A DNA stretch of 64,000 nt from Streptomyces sp. HNM0575. Its GTDB lineage: Bacteria > Actinomycetota > Actinomycetes > Streptomycetales > Streptomycetaceae. The stretch spans positions 496,001-560,000 of the forward strand of contig NZ_JAASAG010000001.1 of NCBI RefSeq assembly GCF_012726265.1, given 5' to 3'. Shown one piece after another: positions 55,066-63,442 of the stretch (within the stretch, counting starts at the first letter, position 1; the number at the start of each line of letters is the position of its first letter). The position numbers and the translations under genes are program-made. The notes under the pieces were generated by a model. That model saw nothing but the letters and a program-made list of their open reading frames with translations, made no database searches and was not told the DNA's origin.

Positions 55066-56328
55066 ATGGCGACGAGGGCACCCGATGCGATGCGCGGCCC
55101 GACGAGCATGCGGCGTGCCAACGAGTGGGCCGTCCTGACCCGTCTTCACGACCAGGCCCCCGTCTCCGTACCGCAGTTGGCCGCCGACACCGGTCTCTCC
55201 CGTCCCACCGTCAACCTCGCGCTGGCCAACCTCCAGGACGGCGGGCTGGTGCGGCAGACCGGAGTGCGTTCGGGACAGGCCGGCCGCGCGGCCCGGCTCT
55301 GGGAGCCCGAGGCGCGCGCCGGCTGGATCGTGAGCGTCGACGTGGGGGTGCGCTGGACCAAGCTGGTGCTTGCGGACCTGGGCGGCGAGGTGGTGGCACG
55401 GGGCCGCGAGCGCTCCGAGGTCTCGGACTCCACCCGGCTGGTACGGCAGATCAGCCGTCTCGTCGACGGCCTGCTCGCGGAGCACGGCACGCCGCTCACG
55501 GACGTGCTGAGCATCGTGGTCGGCAGCCCCGGCGTCTTCGATCCGGCCACCCGCCGGGTCCGGCTCGCCTCCAACCTTCCCGGCTGGGACCGGCCCGCGA
55601 TGGTGGCCCTGCTCGCGGAGGAGCTGGGGGACCGGGTGGTCTTCGAGAACGACATCGACCTCGCGGCGCTGGGCGAGCAGGCGGCCGGACTCGGCCGTGA
55701 CGTACGGGACTTCGTCTACCTGTCTGTCGGCAGCGGCATCGGCATGGGCACCGTGATCGACGGGCGGCTGCACCGCGGGGCGCACGGCGCGGCCGGTGAG
55801 ATCGCCTTCCTGCTGGTGGACGGGGCGACCGGTGCGGAGTCCTCCGGTGCGGAGCCGCCCGGTGCCGAAGCGGAACAGGACGGCGAGGCCCGGTGGACGC
55901 GCGGCGAGCTGGAGAGCGCAGCCGCCGCGGATGCCATCGTGGCCGCGGCGCGAAGCGCGGGCCTGGCAGGCGCGGAGTCGGCCGGCGACGTCTTCGCTGC
56001 CGCCCGGGCCGGTGACCCACGGGCCCGGGCGGCGGTGGCGCGCGAGACCGACCTGCTGGCACGGGCGCTCGTATCGGTCGTCGCGACCGTCGACCCCGAA
56101 CTCGTGGTGCTCGGCGGAGGAGTCGGCGGTCACGCGGAGTTCCTGCTGGAACCGCTCCGCGAACGCCTCACCGAACTCGTACCGCTGCCGCTGCCCGAAC
56201 TCGCGGTCTCCGCCGTCGGCGAGGAAGCGGCCGTCCTGGGCGGCATCGCCCACGCCCGGCAGATCGCCCACTCCAGCATCTTCGAGCGCTACTGCGGGAA
56301 CGCGCCCGCGCCCGTCAACGGGTCGTGA
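55066..56328 (+). CDS. ROK-family transcriptional repressor (NagC/XylR type)
   Basis: A 420-residue regulator. Winged HTH at the N-terminus: NEWAVLTRLHDQAPVSVPQL then LSRPTVNLALANLQDGGLV. ROK domain from about 85: SVDVGVRWTKLVLADLGG, FENDIDLAALGEQAAG, and VVLGGGVGGH at the end. The insertion at about 250-275 (Glu/Gly-rich) is unusual. ATG 55057 is an in-frame alternative. By family logic it represses the divergent permease-kinase operon until a sugar or sugar-phosphate ligand binds. Confidence 0.93.
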   Translation: MATRAPDAMRGPTSMRRANEWAVLTRLHDQAPVSVPQLAADTGLSRPTVNLALANLQDGGLVRQTGVRSGQAGRAARLWEPEARAGWIVSVDVGVRWTKLVLADLGGEVVARGRERSEVSDSTRLVRQISRLVDGLLAEHGTPLTDVLSIVVGSPGVFDPATRRVRLASNLPGWDRPAMVALLAEELGDRVVFENDIDLAALGEQAAGLGRDVRDFVYLSVGSGIGMGTVIDGRLHRGAHGAAGEIAFLLVDGATGAESSGAEPPGAEAEQDGEARWTRGELESAAAADAIVAAARSAGLAGAESAGDVFAAARAGDPRARAAVARETDLLARALVSVVATVDPELVVLGGGVGGHAEFLLEPLRERLTELVPLPLPELAVSAVGEEAAVLGGIAHARQIAHSSIFERYCGNAPAPVNGS

Positions 56329-56570
56329 TGCGGCGGGCCGCGGCGGTATGACGCGGCGACGGCGGGGAGGGCCCCGGGGGCGACGGCTCCGGCCGCTCCG
56401 GTGGCGAGGGCCCGGCGGGGGAGCGCTCGCTCGGTGGGGAGGGCCCGGCGGTGGGGCCCGGCCCCTACGGGACGGGTCAGGGAGACGGCCGGGTTCTCCG
56501 GAACGTACGGCCCGGCGGGTCCGTTTACGCTGGAGGAAGACGGCTCGCGGACGGATGAAGGAGCTTGCTC

Positions 56571-57344
56571 GTGGAATTCGTCATCGGCGTCATGGCGCTG
56601 TTCTTCGTACTCTTCGTGACCCTCGGCGTCCTCGTCACGGTACGGACGGTGCGGGCGGTCCAGCGCGGAGTCGAGCGCACGGGCACCCAGGTCCGCCGTA
56701 CGGTCGAGGAGACCGCGCTGCGCGCCCGCAGCGCCCAGCCCGGCACCGTCGGCGAACTGGCCCGCCGGCGGCTGGAGTTGCGCTCCTCCATCGAAGGCAC
56801 ACGCCGGGCCCTCGAGGCCGACCTCGCCCGGGACCCTTCACTCCAGGAGGCCCTCGGCCTGCTCAACCGTCTCCACGAGCACGCGCGGCAGCTCGACGGT
56901 GAGATGCAGCTGCTGATGGACAAGGAGCCGGACCGGGCGCGTACGGCCTCCCTCATGCCCGGGCTGCGGGCACGCGTCGCACGGATCAAGGAGTCCGCGG
57001 ACTCCCTGCGCTTCGCGGCGCAGGACCGTGCCGGCCGGCACGACGCCGAAGGGCTCGACGCCCTGAGCGAGCAGATCGAGATCGAGGCGGGAGCCCTGCG
57101 CCACTGGGACGCCGGCGGGACGGGCACGTACGAACGCGGCGGACGCGGACGCGGCCTCGAGGGCGAGATCGGGCGTGAGGCCGAGCGCGAGATCTCGCGT
57201 GAGTGCGGCCGTGAGACGGGGCGCGGCATCGAGGGGGGCGAGGGCCGCGACCGCGGCGGCCGTACGGAGGCGGCTCCGCGCGGCGGCGACGCGCCACGCG
57301 ATGCGCCCAAGATGAGGAAGGGCCGTCCGCAGAGCGCCGCCTGA
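56571..57344 (+). CDS. Membrane-anchored coiled-coil hypothetical protein
   Basis: A 257-residue protein: one N-terminal membrane helix (about 4-26, VIGVMALFFVLFVTLGVLVTV), a long helical region rich in Arg/Glu/Leu heptads (about 30-180), and a Gly/Arg/Glu-rich disordered tail with repeated RE/GRE clusters. GTG 56571 has AAGGAG 7 nt upstream; TACGCT at 56526-56531 is a likely -10 giving a leader of about 35-40 nt. I know it only as a conserved streptomycete hypothetical. The preceding 242-bp gap contains several GAGGGCCCGGCGG repeats. Confidence 0.82.
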   Translation: MEFVIGVMALFFVLFVTLGVLVTVRTVRAVQRGVERTGTQVRRTVEETALRARSAQPGTVGELARRRLELRSSIEGTRRALEADLARDPSLQEALGLLNRLHEHARQLDGEMQLLMDKEPDRARTASLMPGLRARVARIKESADSLRFAAQDRAGRHDAEGLDALSEQIEIEAGALRHWDAGGTGTYERGGRGRGLEGEIGREAEREISRECGRETGRGIEGGEGRDRGGRTEAAPRGGDAPRDAPKMRKGRPQSAA

Positions 57345-57352
57345 GTCGGCGG

Positions 57353-57358
57353 TAGCCT
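57353..57358 (+). promoter_or_regulatory. -10 element of a leaderless degV promoter
   Basis: TAGCCT lies 6 nt before ATG 57365. Confidence 0.5.
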
Positions 57359-57364
57359 CCCTTC

Positions 57365-58249
57365 ATGTCCCGCACCACCTCCCGCACCACCTCTTCCCGG
57401 GCCTCGTCCTCCCAGGTCGCGATCGTCACCGACTCCACCGCCTACCTCCCGCCGTCCGCGCTGGCCCAGCACCGGATCGACGTGGTCCCGCTGACGGTGG
57501 TGCTCGGGGACAGGGCGCTCGAGGAGGGCACGGAGATCTCGGCGCGCTCGCTCGCCGAGGCGCTGCGCGAGCGCCGCGCCGTGACCACGTCCAGGCCCAG
57601 TCCGGCCGTCTTCGCGGAGCGTTACCGCGCGGCGGCGGAGGCGGGCGCGGACGGCGTCGTATCGCTCCATCTGTCCAGCGAGATCTCGGGGACCTACGAC
57701 GCGGCGGTGCTGGCGGCGCGCGACGCTCCCGTGCCGGTGCGGGTCGTGGACAGCGGCGTGGTGGCCATGGCCCTGGGGTTCTGCGCTCTGGAGGCGGCCC
57801 GTACGGCCGAGGGCGGCGGTTCGCTGGAGGAGGCCGTGGCCGCGGCGGAGAAGCGGGCCGAGGGGATCTCCGCGTACTTCTACGTCGACACCCTCGACTA
57901 CCTTCGCCGCGGCGGGCGCATCGGTGCGGCGCAGAAGCTCCTCGGATCGGCGCTGGCCGTCAAGCCGCTGCTGGAGCTGGCCGACGGGCGCATCGGGATG
58001 CTGGAGAAGGTGCGGACGGCGTCGAAGGCGATCGCGCGGCTGGAGGAGATCGTCGTGGAGCGCGCGGGAGACGCGAACGTCGACATCGCGGTGCATCATC
58101 TCGCCGCGCAGGAGCGTGCCGACCAGCTCGCGGAGCACCTGCGTGAACGGGTGCCGGGGCTGGGGGAGTTGCATGTGAGCGAGGTCGGTGCGGTGATCGG
58201 TGCGCATACGGGGCCGGGGCTGCTGGGCACGGTCGTATCGCTGAAGTGA
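57365..58249 (+). CDS. DegV family fatty-acid-binding protein
   Basis: A 294-residue DegV/FakB-like protein that would bind a long-chain fatty acid. VAIVTDSTAYLPPS is the family start, TSRPSP carries the Ser/Thr contacts, SLHLSSEISGTYDAA and FYVDTLDYLRRGGRIG follow, then AVKPLLEL. The N-terminal 16 residues (SRTTSRTTSS) come from a short tandem repeat of CCCGCACCACCT. Apparently leaderless. Confidence 0.95.
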   Translation: MSRTTSRTTSSRASSSQVAIVTDSTAYLPPSALAQHRIDVVPLTVVLGDRALEEGTEISARSLAEALRERRAVTTSRPSPAVFAERYRAAAEAGADGVVSLHLSSEISGTYDAAVLAARDAPVPVRVVDSGVVAMALGFCALEAARTAEGGGSLEEAVAAAEKRAEGISAYFYVDTLDYLRRGGRIGAAQKLLGSALAVKPLLELADGRIGMLEKVRTASKAIARLEEIVVERAGDANVDIAVHHLAAQERADQLAEHLRERVPGLGELHVSEVGAVIGAHTGPGLLGTVVSLK

Positions 58250-58258
58250 GCGACGGGG

Positions 58259-58285
58259 ATATCCACAACTGAGCGGTTGTCCACG
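58259..58285 (+). other. Two DnaA-box-like 9-mers
   Basis: ATATCCACA (58259-58267) and TTGTCCACG (58277-58285) each match the DnaA consensus at 8 of 9 positions, in the same orientation, between degV and comEA. May be fortuitous or mark DnaA-dependent control. Confidence 0.35.
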
Positions 58286-58323
58286 GAAATTCAGCAAGAT
58301 CACTTCAGGGGCCGGGCCGTCTC

Positions 58324-58329
58324 TACCGT
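58324..58329 (+). promoter_or_regulatory. -10 element before comEA
   Basis: TACCGT lies 8 nt before ATG 58338; no ribosome-binding site is visible. Confidence 0.4.
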
Positions 58330-58337
58330 CGTTCGGC

Positions 58338-59840
58338 ATGAGCACCCGATCCCGCCTCGTCTCCTTCCGTGCCGCGCCCTCCCGCGCTCCTTCCCGCCGG
58401 GCTTCCTCCCGTGCGGGCTTCTCCCGTACGGCCTCCTCGCGAGCCGACCCTTCGCGAGCGATCTCGTCGCCGCACCGGGCTGAGGCCAGGCGTCATCGCC
58501 GGAGATCCGGCAGGCCGCCGGGCCGTCCCCCGACGGTGGCGCGTGGGCGCCGGGCGGCGCCCCGTGCAGGTCCGGAGGGGCAGGGCGGTGCGCCGTCCGT
58601 GCCCGGTGAGCGTGCGGCGGTGCTGCTCGATGACGGTTACTTGCCGGGCGGTGGCGCCGAGCCGTCCGGTGATGAGACCTCGGCCTGGGGCGGAGGCGAG
58701 AGCGGGGGAGGAAGCGATGCCGGGGGAGGAGGTGAGGCCGGGGGCGGTGCCGACGCCGAGACCGGGGACGGTGCCGACGGCCTCGGACCACTCGGTTCCG
58801 GAGGGCCGCCGGACGCCGGCCGCGGCCCGTCCGGGGCGGGGGTGCTGCCGCGTGCCGCCGCCGTGGCCAGCGCCAGGGCTGCCGTACGGAGGGGGCGGGA
58901 GCGCCGTGCCGCGGCGCGGGAGACGTATGCGGCGTGGGAGGCGCACACGGTGCGCGAGGCGCGGACGGTCCCCGAGGGTGTCCCGGTGTACGAGGGGCCT
59001 GGGACGGATCGGGCTGCCGCTCCGCCTGCCGGGTACGGGGACGGCGAGCGAGCCGGGGGCTGCGCAAGGGAGTCCGGACCGCTCGCGAGGAGTGAGCGGA
59101 CGAGGCTCGCCCTGTGGGAACGGCTGCCGCTGTGGGTGCAGTTGCGCTGCGGCATCGAGCCGAGGACGCTGCTCGCGCTCGCTGTCGTGCTCGTCGTCGC
59201 CGTCGGATTCGCGGTTCACCACTTCTGGACGGGGCGCCCGGAGACCGTGCGGGCCCCGGCGGTGGAGTCGGCGGCCGAGGGCTCCGGCGGGGAGCCCGCC
59301 GCTGCGGGCCGTACGCCGGGGGCGGGGCACGCCGCCGCTCAACTCCCGGGCAAGCGGCTGGTGGTGGACGTCGGCGGCAAGGTGCGCAAGCCGGGCGTCT
59401 ACAAGTTGGCGAACGGCGCGAGGGTCGCCGACGCGCTGAGAGCCGCGGGCGGCGTACGTCCCGGCACGGACCTCAGCGGTCTGAACCGGGCCCGGCGCAT
59501 CGTCGACGGCGAGCAGATCGTCGCGGGAGGCCCGGCGGGCGCGGGCGCGGCGTCGGGGAGCGGCGCCCGGCCAGGAGCGAAGGGCGGCGGAGGCGCGGGT
59601 CCGGACGACGGCGCGGCTGCGGCCGGGGCGGCCGGTGCCCCGCCAGGCGGGCCGGTCAGCCTCAGCTCGGCCACGGCGGCGCAGTTGGAGACGCTTCCGG
59701 GCGTCGGCCCGGTGCTCGCCCAGCACATCGTGGAGTACCGGGAGGAGCACGGCGGTTTCACATCGGTCGACCAGCTCAAGGAGGTCGACGGCATCGGCGA
59801 CGGCCGCTTCGCCGACATCGAGCCGAAGGTGGGCCCGTGA
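58338..59840 (+). CDS. comEA: ComEA-type DNA-binding membrane protein
   Basis: A 500-residue protein, longer than usual. Residues 1-270 are a Ser/Arg-rich then Gly/Ala-rich cytoplasmic extension; a membrane helix lies at about 277-297 (TLLALAVVLVVAVGFAVHHF); an SLBB domain at about 342-395 (LVVDVGGKVRKPGVYKL); a Gly-rich linker; and the helix-hairpin-helix DNA-binding domain at about 435-500 (LETLPGVGPVLAQHIVEYRE). In competent bacteria ComEA binds incoming dsDNA at the cell surface; in streptomycetes its role is unproven. Coupled to comEC by GTGA. Confidence 0.94.
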   Translation: MSTRSRLVSFRAAPSRAPSRRASSRAGFSRTASSRADPSRAISSPHRAEARRHRRRSGRPPGRPPTVARGRRAAPRAGPEGQGGAPSVPGERAAVLLDDGYLPGGGAEPSGDETSAWGGGESGGGSDAGGGGEAGGGADAETGDGADGLGPLGSGGPPDAGRGPSGAGVLPRAAAVASARAAVRRGRERRAAARETYAAWEAHTVREARTVPEGVPVYEGPGTDRAAAPPAGYGDGERAGGCARESGPLARSERTRLALWERLPLWVQLRCGIEPRTLLALAVVLVVAVGFAVHHFWTGRPETVRAPAVESAAEGSGGEPAAAGRTPGAGHAAAQLPGKRLVVDVGGKVRKPGVYKLANGARVADALRAAGGVRPGTDLSGLNRARRIVDGEQIVAGGPAGAGAASGSGARPGAKGGGGAGPDDGAAAAGAAGAPPGGPVSLSSATAAQLETLPGVGPVLAQHIVEYREEHGGFTSVDQLKEVDGIGDGRFADIEPKVGP

Positions 59841-62800
59841 GCGGTGGAGGGCCGCCCGCCATGGACGGTTCCCGTGGCACGGGGCAGGCCGCGAGCGCCG
59901 CCGGTGCGACGGCGGAGGAAGCCGCGGGAGACGCACCGGCGACGGCCGCCGGGCCGACCGGCGCCGGAGCCCCGACGCGGGAGGAGACGGCCGACCTGCG
60001 GCTCGTGCCGCTGGCGCTGGCCGCGTGGGCGGGTGCCGCGCTGGCGCTGGGCGTGACGGGGCGGGCGGCCGTGGCGGGGATCGCCGCGTGTGCGTCGGCT
60101 GCGGCCGGTCTGCTCGTACGGGCGGGAGCCGGGCGCCGGCGGTCGCGCTCCGGGCGGCCGGGGTCCGGGCAGCAGGGGTCCGCGTCGGGGCACCAGGGCT
60201 CAGCGCCCGCGTGGCAACGCTCACCGTCCGGGCGGCGGGGGTCCGGCTGCCTGGGGTTTGCGTCGGGGCATCAGGGCTCGGCGTCCGCGTGGCAACGGTC
60301 GCGCTCCGGGCCGCAGGGGTCCGGGCGGCGGGGGTCCGGGCAGCAGGGGTCCGGGCGACGGGGGTCCGGGCAGCAGGGGTCTGCGTCGGGGCATCAGGGC
60401 TCGGCGCCCGCGTGGCAACGCTCACCGTCCGGGCGGCGGGGGTCTCCGTCCCGTTCGGAGGCGCGGGCGGCGGCGCCGCGACCCGGAGCGCGTACCGGCC
60501 GGCGTACCGGCGGCGTGCGTCCCGGTCTGCTCGTCACGACCGCGGCGGCGCTGCTGTGCGCGGCGGCGGGCGCCACCGTGGCGGCGCTGCACGCGGCAGA
60601 TCTGCGGCGTGGGCCGTTGCCGCACCTCGCGGAGCAACACGCCACGGCGACCGTGGAGTTGACCGTCACGGAGGACCCGCGGCGGACCCGGCCGCAGGTG
60701 CGAGGCGCTCGCCAGACGCCGGGTGCGCTGCTCTTCCGCGCCGAGGTCACCCACGTCACCGCGCGGGCCTCGTCCGTCTCCGGCCCCGGTCGCGGTGGTC
60801 GCGGCTTTCCCGGCGACCGGGATCACGCGGGGCTCGTGGACCGTGCCGTACGTGCGCCGGTGCTCGTCGTCGTACAGCAGCGGGACGGGCCGCCGCCGGC
60901 GCGCTGGCAGCGGCTGCTGCCCTCCACCGGTCTGAGGTCGGAAGCCCGGCTCGCGTCACCCCTGCGCACGGGATACGGACAGGACATCGCGGCGGTGGTG
61001 CGGCTGCGGGCCGACGGGCCGCCACCCGTCGTCCGGGGGCCGACGGCCCTCCAGCGAGGGGCGGGCGCTCTCCGCGCGGGGCTGCGGGAAGCGACCCGCG
61101 GCCTCGACGGGGACGCGCGCGGTCTGCTGCCGGGCCTCGTAGTGGGAGACACCTCCCGGCTGCGCCCCGATCTCGAACAGGCCTTCCGCGCCACGGACAT
61201 GATGCATCTGCTCGCGGTCAGCGGTGCCAATCTCACGATCATGCTGGCCGTGCTCATCGGGCCGCCGGGGACGGCCCATCTCGCCGAGCGGCGCGGCCTC
61301 GCCCCGAGGCTGGGCGTCCCACTGCGCGCCACGGCCGCGCTCGGCGCGCTGCTGACCCTCGCGTTCGTCGTCGTGTGCCGTCCCGACCCGAGCGTCATAC
61401 GGGCTGCGGCGTGCGGACTGATCACGCTCCTCGCCCTCGTCACGGGGCGCAGGCGCTCGCTGCTGCCGGCGCTGTCCGCCGCGGTGCTGCTGCTCGTGCT
61501 GTACGACCCGTGGCTCGCGCTCGACTTCGGCTTTCTGCTGTCGGTGCTCGCCACCGGCGCACTGCTCACGCTCGCACCGCGCTGGAGCGCGGCCCTGCGC
61601 CGCAGGGGCGTCAACGGACGTCTCGCGGAGGCGTTGGCCGCCGCCGGCGCGGCGCAGGTCGTGTGCGCTCCGGTGGTGGTCGTGCTGGCGTCGCACGTGA
61701 GCCTCGTGGCCGTGCCGTGCAATCTGCTCGCGGAGTTCGCGGTGGCTCCCGCGACAGTGCTGGGCTTCGCGGCCCTGGCGGCAGCGCCGTTCGCGATACC
61801 GCTCGCCGAGTCCCTTGCGTGGCTGGCGAGTTGGCCCGCGGAGGGCGTCGCGCTGCTGGGCCGCACCGGAGCGGGGCTTCCGGGCGCGGAGATCGGCTGG
61901 CCCGGCGGCTGGGCGGGCGCGCTGCTCCTCGTCGCGCTCACGGTCGCGATGCTGCTGCTGGCCCGGATCACCCGGCTGTCCGCGCTGCTCGCACGTCCGT
62001 GGCTATGTGCCGCGTGCGCGCTGCTCCTGCTGCTCGCCCTGGTCCGACCGGTGCCGCTCGTACGGCCGTTGACGGGCTGGCCGCCCTCGGGCTGGCGGCT
62101 CGTGGCGTGCGACGTGGGACAGGGCGACGCGCTGGCGCTCGCCACGGGCAGGCCGCACACGGCGGTCGTCGTCGACGCGGGCCCGGACCCGCAGGCAGTC
62201 GACCGGTGTCTGCGCACCCTCGGTGTCGACTCCGTACCGCTGCTCGTGCTGACGCACTTCCACGCGGACCATGTCGCCGGGCTTCCGGGCGTGCTGAAGG
62301 GGCGCAGCGTCGGGGCGATCCAGACGACGACGCTCCAAGAGCCGCCGGGACAGGCGGAGTTCGTGCGCCGTACGGCCGGACGGGCCGGGATTCCCGTGAC
62401 CGGCGCCATGGCGGGCGAGCGGCGCCGTGCGGGGGAGCTTTCCTGGCAGGCGCTGTGGCCGGGTCCGCCGGGAGCCGCCGGGTCCGCGGAGCGGCCGGAG
62501 GGGCCCAACGACGCGAGCGTCACGCTGCTCTTCCACACGGGCGGCATGTCGCTGCTGCTGCCGGGGGATCTCGAACCGGACGCACAGAGCGGCCTGTTGA
62601 GCGCCTACCCGGCGCTGCCGTCCGTGGACGTGCTGAAGGTCCCCCACCATGGTTCCGCCTACCAGGACGCCCGGCTGCTGGAGCGGCTGCGTCCGCGCAT
62701 CGCCCTGATCAGCTGTGGCGCGGACAATCCGTACGGGCATCCCGCGCCGCGTACGGTGGCCGCGCTGCGTGCCCTGGGCGCCGTCGTCCGCCGCACCGAC

Positions 62801-63001
62801 CGGCACGGCGCGCTGGCGGTCACGGGCAGCGGGCACCCCGGCGCCCGAGCACGTCCCGGGGAAGCGAACGGGACCGGTGCGGCGCAGGACGGCCCAGCCG
62901 TGGTGAGCGAGCGCACGGCGCCCGTCGGCGGCCCCGCCCGTGCCGGTCCCGCACCGACCGGTCCCGTACCGACCGGCCCCGCTTCCGGCGAACCTCCGTG
63001 A
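59837..63001 (+). CDS. comEC: ComEC/Rec2-type DNA channel protein with repeat insertion
   Basis: A 1054-residue membrane protein, against roughly 800-900 in most actinomycetes. Two helices at about 50-95, then a Ser/Gly/Arg/Gln repeat (about 100-205), a third helix (LLVTTAAALLCAAAGATVAAL), an OB-like region, the Competence domain (about 410-690, DMMHLLAVSGANLTI), and a C-terminal MBL domain from about 750 with DVGQGDALAL, HFHADHVAGLPG and PHHGSAYQD. ComEC imports single-stranded DNA; the MBL domain is thought to degrade the other strand. GTG 59837 overlaps the comEA stop; the frame is open far upstream but only as comEA antiframe. Confidence 0.94.
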   Translation: MSGGGPPAMDGSRGTGQAASAAGATAEEAAGDAPATAAGPTGAGAPTREETADLRLVPLALAAWAGAALALGVTGRAAVAGIAACASAAAGLLVRAGAGRRRSRSGRPGSGQQGSASGHQGSAPAWQRSPSGRRGSGCLGFASGHQGSASAWQRSRSGPQGSGRRGSGQQGSGRRGSGQQGSASGHQGSAPAWQRSPSGRRGSPSRSEARAAAPRPGARTGRRTGGVRPGLLVTTAAALLCAAAGATVAALHAADLRRGPLPHLAEQHATATVELTVTEDPRRTRPQVRGARQTPGALLFRAEVTHVTARASSVSGPGRGGRGFPGDRDHAGLVDRAVRAPVLVVVQQRDGPPPARWQRLLPSTGLRSEARLASPLRTGYGQDIAAVVRLRADGPPPVVRGPTALQRGAGALRAGLREATRGLDGDARGLLPGLVVGDTSRLRPDLEQAFRATDMMHLLAVSGANLTIMLAVLIGPPGTAHLAERRGLAPRLGVPLRATAALGALLTLAFVVVCRPDPSVIRAAACGLITLLALVTGRRRSLLPALSAAVLLLVLYDPWLALDFGFLLSVLATGALLTLAPRWSAALRRRGVNGRLAEALAAAGAAQVVCAPVVVVLASHVSLVAVPCNLLAEFAVAPATVLGFAALAAAPFAIPLAESLAWLASWPAEGVALLGRTGAGLPGAEIGWPGGWAGALLLVALTVAMLLLARITRLSALLARPWLCAACALLLLLALVRPVPLVRPLTGWPPSGWRLVACDVGQGDALALATGRPHTAVVVDAGPDPQAVDRCLRTLGVDSVPLLVLTHFHADHVAGLPGVLKGRSVGAIQTTTLQEPPGQAEFVRRTAGRAGIPVTGAMAGERRRAGELSWQALWPGPPGAAGSAERPEGPNDASVTLLFHTGGMSLLLPGDLEPDAQSGLLSAYPALPSVDVLKVPHHGSAYQDARLLERLRPRIALISCGADNPYGHPAPRTVAALRALGAVVRRTDRHGALAVTGSGHPGARARPGEANGTGAAQDGPAVVSERTAPVGGPARAGPAPTGPVPTGPASGEPP
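60139..60450 (+). repeat. In-frame repeat array in comEC
   Basis: Three roughly 75-bp units, each with GTCGGGGCA, CAGGGCTC and CGCGTGGCAACG in order (near 60183, 60258 and 60380), are interspersed with 15-18-bp units such as GGCGGGGGTCCGGGCAG. All keep the frame and encode phrases like SGHQGSAPAWQRSPSGRRGS. Confidence 0.92.
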
Positions 63002-63138
63002 TCCGCCTGCCCGCCTGACCCGCCGGAGCGGTCCGACCGCCGGAGCCGTCCGAGCTGCCTGAAAGGGCGTGACCAGCGTGAAGGCCTGCCCCGCCTAACC
63101 CGCCTGCCCCGCCTGTCTGTTGTCCTCCGGGCGGCCGG

Positions 63139-63387
63139 TCAGTCCCGCTCCAGCCAGCCGTCGTACTCTCCCGCGAGTGCGTCCAGCAGCTCCGGGTCGT
63201 AGCGCGCCTCCGGGCTCTCCAGGACCACCAGCCACTGCGCGTCCTCGGCGTCGTCCTCACCGGCGAGCGCCTCGCGCACCAACTGCGGCTCCGCATGGGG
63301 CCCTTCGAAGCGCTGCGCCAACTCCTCGGCGACCTCCTCGGCCGCGTCGCGGTCGGGCAGCACCAGGATGTGTCGTACGTCCGTCAC
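63139..63387 (-). CDS. Small acidic hypothetical protein
   Basis: An 82-residue protein with 20% or more acidic residues: MTDVRHILVLPDRDAAEEVA at the N-terminus, EDDAEDAQWLVVLESPEARY in the middle and YDGWLERD at the end. It resembles a short beta-alpha-beta domain of the ribonuclease-E-inhibitor-like size class and is conserved near holA in streptomycetes as I recall. GTG 63387 is preferred over longer frames that are antisense to holA. Divergent from holA, 55 bp apart. Confidence 0.8.
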   Translation of the reverse strand: MTDVRHILVLPDRDAAEEVAEELAQRFEGPHAEPQLVREALAGEDDAEDAQWLVVLESPEARYDPELLDALAGEYDGWLERD

Positions 63388-63442
63388 ACCGGCATTCTGC
63401 GCCAGGCGGAGGTGTCGGTGCGGCGTGGGATGCTGGTCGGCG

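Noticed and set aside
59114..59836. Upstream extension of the comEC frame across comEA
   Set aside because: The extension is a frame shadow of comEA; GTG 59837 with the GTGA overlap is the natural start.
60139..60450. CRISPR-like array
   Set aside because: The repeats are imperfect, contiguous, in frame with comEC, and have no unique spacers or cas genes.
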